A stretch of DNA of 64,000 nt from NCBI GenBank assembly GCA_001557505.1, contig LSAX01000007.1, forward strand, positions 1,240,001-1,304,000. The letters run 5' to 3'. This document shows positions 58,402 to 64,000 of this stretch, one piece after another; within the stretch, counting starts at the first letter, position 1; each line of letters opens with the position of its first letter. The translations under genes were made by a program, and so were the position numbers. A model generated the notes under the pieces. That model was given only the letters and a program-made list of their open reading frames with translations, was not told where the DNA came from and made no database searches. Source of the DNA: Reticulascus tulasneorum. Its lineage: Eukaryota; Ascomycota; Sordariomycetes; Glomerellales; Reticulascaceae.

Positions 58402-59501
58402 CTTGGGCGCCGCAGGTTGGCCGACTCAAGGACCTGTGATGACCTTCGAAGACGTGGAAACAATTACAGACTCAATTCAAGAAGCATCGGAGGTTTGCCT
58501 GGAGGGAGAAATGAGAAATTTCAGGCCGCCATATCCCAGTTACCGTGGCAGCCTCCCAGAATGGGCCAGGGCGTTATTTCGCGCTGCTGGCTACCTTAGC
58601 CTTCTCCCCTGCCAGATTCGGAATAGTCCAGGCTCTCCCCCTTCACGAGACGATGTGCCAACTTCCCACAGTATTGGGTCTCGAGCTGAAGTCCCAACAG
58701 GGGGCCTGCAGCCGCAGATCATGCCGCTAAAGGGCAGTTGCTCATTGGCCTAGGCCCTTCGCTTGTGCCGAAGCTGAAGGGGGTGTGCCATCACTAGTCC
58801 GGGATTTAAGCTCGCGCTGGCTGCGGAAGGGCAACGAATGGGTCCAGAGCGGATGCAAGGAACCCCTGACATTTGCATGCGCGCCGATATACGATTAATC
58901 CTAAAATAGAGTGTCTTCCCAAGATGTTTCAACGACAGTCTATGCTTCCGACCTTATCTTCCGGTATATGATGATGTCAAGGGCGCGCTCGAATATGCTG
59001 AACCGCGCTGTTGAGCAAATGATTATGTCGGCGATGCTGGTAGCTGAGAAATTGCTCGGTCACAACGCAATCAACTGATCCAAGTCTCAGGTCTTGGGAT
59101 CATACGACCAATCTACGAGTAATTGCATGGTACCTTTGACAGCTGTACGCCAAGTCTCCGAGTTTGTACCCGCCGTCTCTCGCCACTTCTATGGAATAGA
59201 AACAAGTACTCAACAACTGTCGACTACCTGACTGATGCTCCTCATATGGTATGATCCTATCTGTCATATTCTTGGTACATGTGTTCCTCCAAACACTGCT
59301 CCAGGCATTCTAGTGGGTACAGGTCTGAATTATCCAAGACACTTAGTATCACTAACGTGGACTAGGCCAATTGAGATCCGATTCGAGATCCCTCACTTCA
59401 ACATAATACTTGCAGTAAACTTGGTATGATAATAGATATTTTATTCTGTTAACGGTGTAGGACACGTCCACGATCTGAGAAGAGCCTATGCGAAAGAAAG
59501 A
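58402..59501. other. Intergenic between Q/P-rich gene and serine hydrolase
   Basis: Upstream region of the Q/P-rich gene and 3' flank of the hydrolase. The open frame at 58403-58753 on the plus strand has no recognisable domain. No RNA gene is seen. Confidence 0.55.
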
Positions 59502-61400
59502 TCACGTCACCCTGGCAAGATTGACAGCAAACGCCTTGGGCGTGATGCCCACGGCCGTCTCGCCCTCCAGGTCGAATACAAAATGATCCAGCCCGTAGTA
59601 GTTATGCGTGTATCGATCAATCGTCAGCCAGGTAACGCAAGACCCATCCGGATTTGCCAGCTTCCTCTCGATCTCGTCCGCCGCTTCGTCCGACAAATCC
59701 TGGAACACCGCCCGCCACGACGTCTGGTTGTCCGTGTCCAGTCCCGTGGGGTAGATCCTGGCAGTCGTGTTGCCCGGTTCTGCCTCCGTGTTGTTGATGC
59801 CGAGGAAGTTGTATCTCCCGAGATTCGGCAGCACGGGGAAACCCCGCATCACCCAGTTGGACAGGATAAGGCCGGGCCCATCGTCAAGGGAGAGCGTGAG
59901 CGTTGAGTTGCTCTCTTCGTCCACGTACGTGCCCACGAAGTTTTTGGTTGCGTCGTCGCGGGATGCTTGCTCCACAGCCGGAATGAGTTCCCGGAATATC
60001 TCGGTGAGTTTGAGATCGTAGTACGACCAGCCTTGGCTCGACACTTCAACCCCGGCACTCATAACCGACACGGCGAGGTCGTAATCCGGCACCAGAGCCA
60101 TGGAGGCGTGATAGTAGATCAAGTCTCCGCCCTTAGAGTATATGTCAATGATCCGACCGTCGGTGGTCAGGTTATCAGAGCGGTAGATTTCCCATGGGTT
60201 GCCGACCGCGCTACCCCATGCAGAGGTGAAGCTCGACGGTTTCAGCCATTTCCTGGTTCTCATCGGGCTCAGTAACTTGTGCTCCAGGATCGCTTGTCCA
60301 AACTTGATCATGTCCACCGTGTTCGAGTAGATGGCTCCAGCACTGCGATAGTCAGACATGGGTGGATGAAGCAAGTGTGTTCGCCGCTTAGAAAATACTC
60401 ACGGCTCAAAGATGCCCAGAGGCAACTCCCAAAGTCCCAATGAATCCGCTGCAGCGATGAACAGCCACCCCAAATTCTCAGGGATGGAAAGTGTCGTGTT
60501 CGTCATTCCGGTCGGATCGAGAACTGTCTCGTGAAGGGCATCTACGAAAGGTTTACCCGAGGCCGCTTCCACGACTAGGCCTACCAAACTGGTACCGGCA
60601 TTGGAGTAAACTGGTGTGTAATATGGCGGGTATATGGGTGGGCGTCTGGTCTTGAAGGCATTGATAAAGTCTGCAATCATTAGCATTTCCATTGTTAGGC
60701 GCAACTAGCACTTTCTGCTACAGTCGAGGTAACGACTTCGAGGAAATTTTGCTCCAAGTAGAGGTTGTGCTGGCTTACCTTCTCGAGTACACGCCGGCGT
60801 GCCGATGAACCCCGAGCACTTAGGTCTCTCCTCCTCTGGAATAGGAGGAAGGCCGATGGATTCCCAATCTCCCGCAAAGGGCCCGTTGTCGGTGACCATG
60901 TCCGCGCCGACACCTGCAAGATGAACAGCGACCGCCTCAACCGTCACCTCCTCCCAATCGATGAACCCAATCTCATCGACGGGCGCGTCCGCCAACTCGG
61001 GAAGGTACTTGGTGATGGGGTCATCGAAGTTGATCTCGCTCCTCTGCAGGGCCGCGAGAACGGTGAACACCTTCGACACGCTGGCGATGCGGTAGATGGT
61101 CTCCTCGTTGACAGTCTGCGCGCCCCGCTCGTCTTTCAGCGGTGGCGTGTAGTGGAAGTTGATCAGAGGGTGGTCTTCGTGAATGGATTTCACGGCAATG
61201 GAGACGGCGGAGCCTTCATACGCGCTGGTTTCATTCTGCAGGGCGGCTAGGATGTTCGCGATGGCTGTTTGAACGGCCGGGTGAGAGCCGGGGCTCCGTG
61301 GGATCGGGAGGACGGGCCCGTGGGGAGGGCATATCCGAGCAGCTTCTGCTAGCCGGAGCCCCGAGGCCGCCAGGAGTATAGCGGGCAGGGAGGACAACAT
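59502..61400 (-). CDS. Secreted beta-lactamase-fold serine hydrolase
   Basis: A member of the serine beta-lactamase/penicillin-binding-protein-like family (Pfam Beta-lactamase). Fungal members are mostly esterases, transferases or enzymes acting on lactams and small esters. Exons 61400-60779, 60670-60403 and 60342-59502 keep frame and give 576 residues. Residues 1-20 are a signal peptide ending RLAEA. The catalytic SxxK tetrad is SVSK at 107-110 (IYRIASVSKVFT). The second motif YSN lies at 229-231 (PVYSNAGTSLVG). The third-motif region is likely YSKGGDLIYYH, with HxG/KTG replaced by KGG. Several Asn-X-Ser/Thr sites and a C-terminal beta-rich extension (FVGTYVDEESNSTLTLSLDDG) fit the fungal secreted subgroup. 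It is not evidence of antibiotic resistance. The substrate is unknown. Confidence 0.9.
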
Positions 61401-62740
61401 GACAAAGATCCCTTAGCTTTAGGATATCTAGCTCAGACTCGACAGACAACAATGGCACTCTTATTTATCAAGCTGCCCTTCTCGTCCCTTGGATGTCCAT
61501 CTGTTGCATCAAATTCAAGATGAAGCTCCAAGCCCATCAGTCTTTATATCTGTGACCGGACAACCCAACTCAGCCACGGTTACAATACGAGTCCACATCC
61601 TTCAGAGGATCGCGGATTCAGTAAATATTGCATCATTCCGATGCTAGCCACGAGCGTGCGACCAGCCGTGCCGCGCACGCAAGCATTAAGAACAAGGTCC
61701 GGTCCTCCTAGTGTTTGGGTAGGATTCATCCCAAAGCACACATGAACATAAGCCTCCTACCTTATTCGGCATTATGACATAACGGAATATGGGCACCAGG
61801 CGTGGGGAGCCGCATGATGCTTCCTCCTTTCATCACAAACACTCATGATAGGGGCGCTACTTTGGCCTGTGCTACTCGAGATGCCTTTCAAATTGTACTA
61901 TGTAGCATGTGCGAGAGACGCTTACTTGGATAACTGACAAACACCGGCGGCCGAGCCGGGGAGCCTCACCCGGTGGGAATTATTGGTATTCCTTCATGCT
62001 GACAGTCACGCCCGAAACGTTGGACCTCGGAATCCGGGACCAAAAAAATTGACGAATCATCTTCAGATGAGATTCGAACACAATGCAAGCATCGTACTAC
62101 GTAGTAAACGTTTCCATAATCTTATGTGCCAAACATGATGATTGTGTGCTAAACTAATATGGTTCTACTACAATTTCTCATGTACACAATCTCATGAGGT
62201 AACGGTGCCCCCAGGCACCGGATATCCCGTCATAACTTCATGGTCATGCTGACGCAATGAATCCTACAGAAATAAAGCCATTCACCCAACTTGGCTACAA
62301 CGTGACCAGCTCAACCATGTAAACGGCCCATCTCACATCATGATTCGAATCACATTGGCTTAACTAACCGTTCCATCCAAGATACTACACTAATACACCA
62401 GGCCGTAGCCATCCTTTCCTCACTTCAGGAACCCAATATACGCAAGAAGCAAAGATCCGTCATCAATCCCTGCTTCCCCTCCCTTAACGCCATGCAATTC
62501 CGCAATTCCCAGAAATCATCATGAAGCGCGTGAGTCTCAACGACTCGCCCAAGACTATGTAGGGACCGGAACGTTAGCCGTTCAAAAACGGCTGCGTAGA
62601 AAACTGCAGGAAACCAGAAAATATCATCCCTTCCACTCCTTGTCGAGGTTGATGATCATCTGATCACCGGGTCCCGCGACTCCTGGACGCAAGTGATGCC
62701 ACAACTCCTTCGATCCTCGCCCATCTAGCCAATTGCTCTT
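61401..62740. other. Intergenic between serine hydrolase and Rho1-GEF genes
   Basis: About 1.3 kb holding the hydrolase upstream region and the GEF 3' flank. I see no open frame of note, repeat or RNA gene. Confidence 0.6.
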
Positions 62741-64000
62741 CTATTTTTCAGTATGCCCATCGTTAAGTAGCATCTCAAGGACGATCTGTGTACCCGCGAT
62801 CTCAGGATGGCTCATAGAGATCTTCACCGTCGCCTTGGAATCCTCGGCCCCCTGTCCGGGGACCTGTCCAGCGAGCCAGTTATTTGTGCTCGGCGCGTTG
62901 CCACCTGTTGGGCCCCTGATACCGTAGTCAAGGCATCTCACATCCCGTCCGGCAATGATCTGTCTCAGCCGGCCGTTCTCTGCGTTTCGGACCTCCACGT
63001 AATCCTCGTTGAAGAGTAAGAGATATTGCCCGTACATCGTCGCACCTCTAGCCTTCTTCTGCTTGCCAGAGTACTCCATGATCAGTGTTCGGCTGACATC
63101 GCCGTGCTTGTCGACGTACACCGCACAATCTTCGTAGGTGAGGATGTATTCTTGGTCATTTAACTTGAACATTCCCAACGGCCGTTGATCGCGTATGCGA
63201 CTGGCAATGTTGGCAATCGCCGGCTGTTTGAGGTCGGGAATTGACATGGTCTGCTTCTTGTCAAGTGTCAATAGCTCGATGCCTTTTGCCGTCGAGACAG
63301 CGATGTACGACTGAAACAGGTTGAGTGAATAACATTCGGTAGGTAGGTAGAACTCGTCGTAGTCGCGGAAAGAATCCGTGTTGCCCGCGGCCGTCTTACG
63401 ACCTCCAAACAATCGAGATTTCTTCTCTGTTGCCTTCTGGAACACAGGCTCGAGAACCTTGAAGGTGTTGTGCATTCCCTCCTTTCGTTTGTAGAATAGC
63501 AGCATGCGCTCTTTCATCTTGGCGGTGGCGAAGAATGAAACATCCTTGGCGAGTCTCTGGGGGGCACGCCGAGGGTTGTCATGGGTTGGCGCTGGGAAGT
63601 CGGATACGGGCGCGACAACATCTAGCGGATATGATATCAGAGATCTATCCGCGATGATAAGGCAGACAGAAAATTCTTCTAGCACCGCTATCTGAGTGAC
63701 TTTGGAGATTTGAACAGTCTGGAAGGCAATGTTAGCGATGCAGGGAGTAAAAAGAATGCTTGCAACCTACTCTCATCCATCCGCGAGGGTCTGACGCGTC
63801 AGAGATGAACACTCCGTAGTCAGTCCCAATTGCAATGATCGACTTGCCGTAGGCAGAGAAGCCAGTCGCGCAATTGACCTGCGCCCTGGAGACGGGGGCA
63901 GGCCCTCTGCCGGGTCCGTACACCTTCTCCAAGTCGCGAATTGCTCTGTCCAGCGGCGTACCCCTAACCGAGACGACGGAGTGTTTCCCAATGGCGGACA
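62741..64000 (-). CDS. rom2: Rho1 guanine nucleotide exchange factor, C-terminal CNH part (Rom2-like; partial)
   Basis: Rom1/Rom2-type GEFs activate Rho1, which drives glucan synthesis and the cell-wall integrity pathway. Their C-terminal citron-homology (CNH) domain binds regulators. Two exons are visible: one running from beyond the right edge to 63771, and 63718-62741, joined by a 52-bp intron with a CTAAC branch. CNH features are NCATGFSAYGKSIIAIGTDYG, DPRGWMR joined to TVQISKVTQIAVLEEF, IADRSLISYPLD, CYSLNLFQSYIAVSTAKGIE, RPLGMFKLNDQEYILTYED and YLLLFNEDYVEVRN. A KKSRLFGGRKTAAGNTDS insert sits mid-domain. The DH and PH domains expected upstream lie outside the window, so the Rom2 name rests on the CNH domain alone. 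Other CNH proteins (for example Vps39 or citron-like kinases) are less likely, as the fungal Rom2 C-terminus has this arrangement. Confidence 0.85.

Noticed and set aside
59502..61400. Reading the beta-lactamase-fold gene as an antibiotic-resistance determinant
   Set aside because: This fold is common in secreted fungal esterases and transferases; nothing in the sequence or context points to antibiotic hydrolysis.

Overview
The window is nuclear DNA from a filamentous ascomycete (Pezizomycotina, most likely Sordariomycetes). The protein-coding genes are split by short introns (about 48-310 bp) with GT..AG ends and CTAAC/CTAAT-like branch sites. Families typical of that group are present: Pal1, WSC-domain wall proteins, M28 aminopeptidases, a Rho1-GEF CNH domain, and an ankyrin protein with a STAND-like N-terminus. 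No bacterial operons, CRISPR arrays, rRNAs or convincing tRNAs were seen. I resolved fourteen protein-coding genes with fair to high confidence. Two further candidates are weak.

Layout, left to right. 0-16.9 kb holds, all on the minus strand: a Pal1 morphogenesis protein (1.6-3.7 kb), a short-chain dehydrogenase with an altered active-site motif (7.3-8.3 kb), a secreted FAD-linked oxidase of the aldonolactone-oxidase type (9.3-11.1 kb), an RBR-type ubiquitin ligase (12.3-13.8 kb), and a secreted M28 leucine-aminopeptidase-like enzyme (15.2-16.9 kb). 19.3-31.4 kb is dominated by two enormous serine-rich, repeat-built, WSC-domain surface proteins in tandem on the minus strand. Between them lies about 1.5 kb that looks like decayed Ser/Thr coding sequence. 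32.9-46.4 kb is a housekeeping and signalling block: a GRAM-TBC-EF-hand RabGAP (Gyp2/Mdr1 type), a second-type PKA catalytic subunit, an Inp54-like tail-anchored inositol 5-phosphatase, an unrecognised weakly supported gene, and casein kinase I. 46.4-51.5 kb is gene-poor. 51.5-54.4 kb is the only clear plus-strand gene, an NLR-like protein with a Helo-like N-terminus and ankyrin repeats but no NTPase module. 54.8-64 kb has a possible tiny gene, a Gln/Pro-rich low-complexity protein, a secreted beta-lactamase-fold serine hydrolase, and the C-terminal part of a Rom2-type Rho1 GEF that runs off the right edge.

Functional links. Several products act at the cell surface or in polarity signalling: Pal1, the two WSC giants, the Rho1 GEF, the RabGAP and the phosphoinositide phosphatase. 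WSC sensors act upstream of Rom2-Rho1 in yeast, so WSC proteins and a Rom2-type GEF in one window is suggestive. The genes are about 31 kb apart, are not co-transcribed, and the giants show no visible transmembrane/cytoplasmic tail, so I do not claim a pathway cluster.

The most unusual material is the 12-kb Ser-rich WSC pair with its in-frame 12-, 15- and 90-bp minisatellites. Their stop-free antisense strands create very long false ORFs. Exon boundaries were read by eye from splice signals and reading-frame continuity. For twelve of the fourteen main genes the spliced lengths come out as exact multiples of three; the exceptions are the RBR gene, where one junction is unresolved, and the GEF, which is cut by the window edge.
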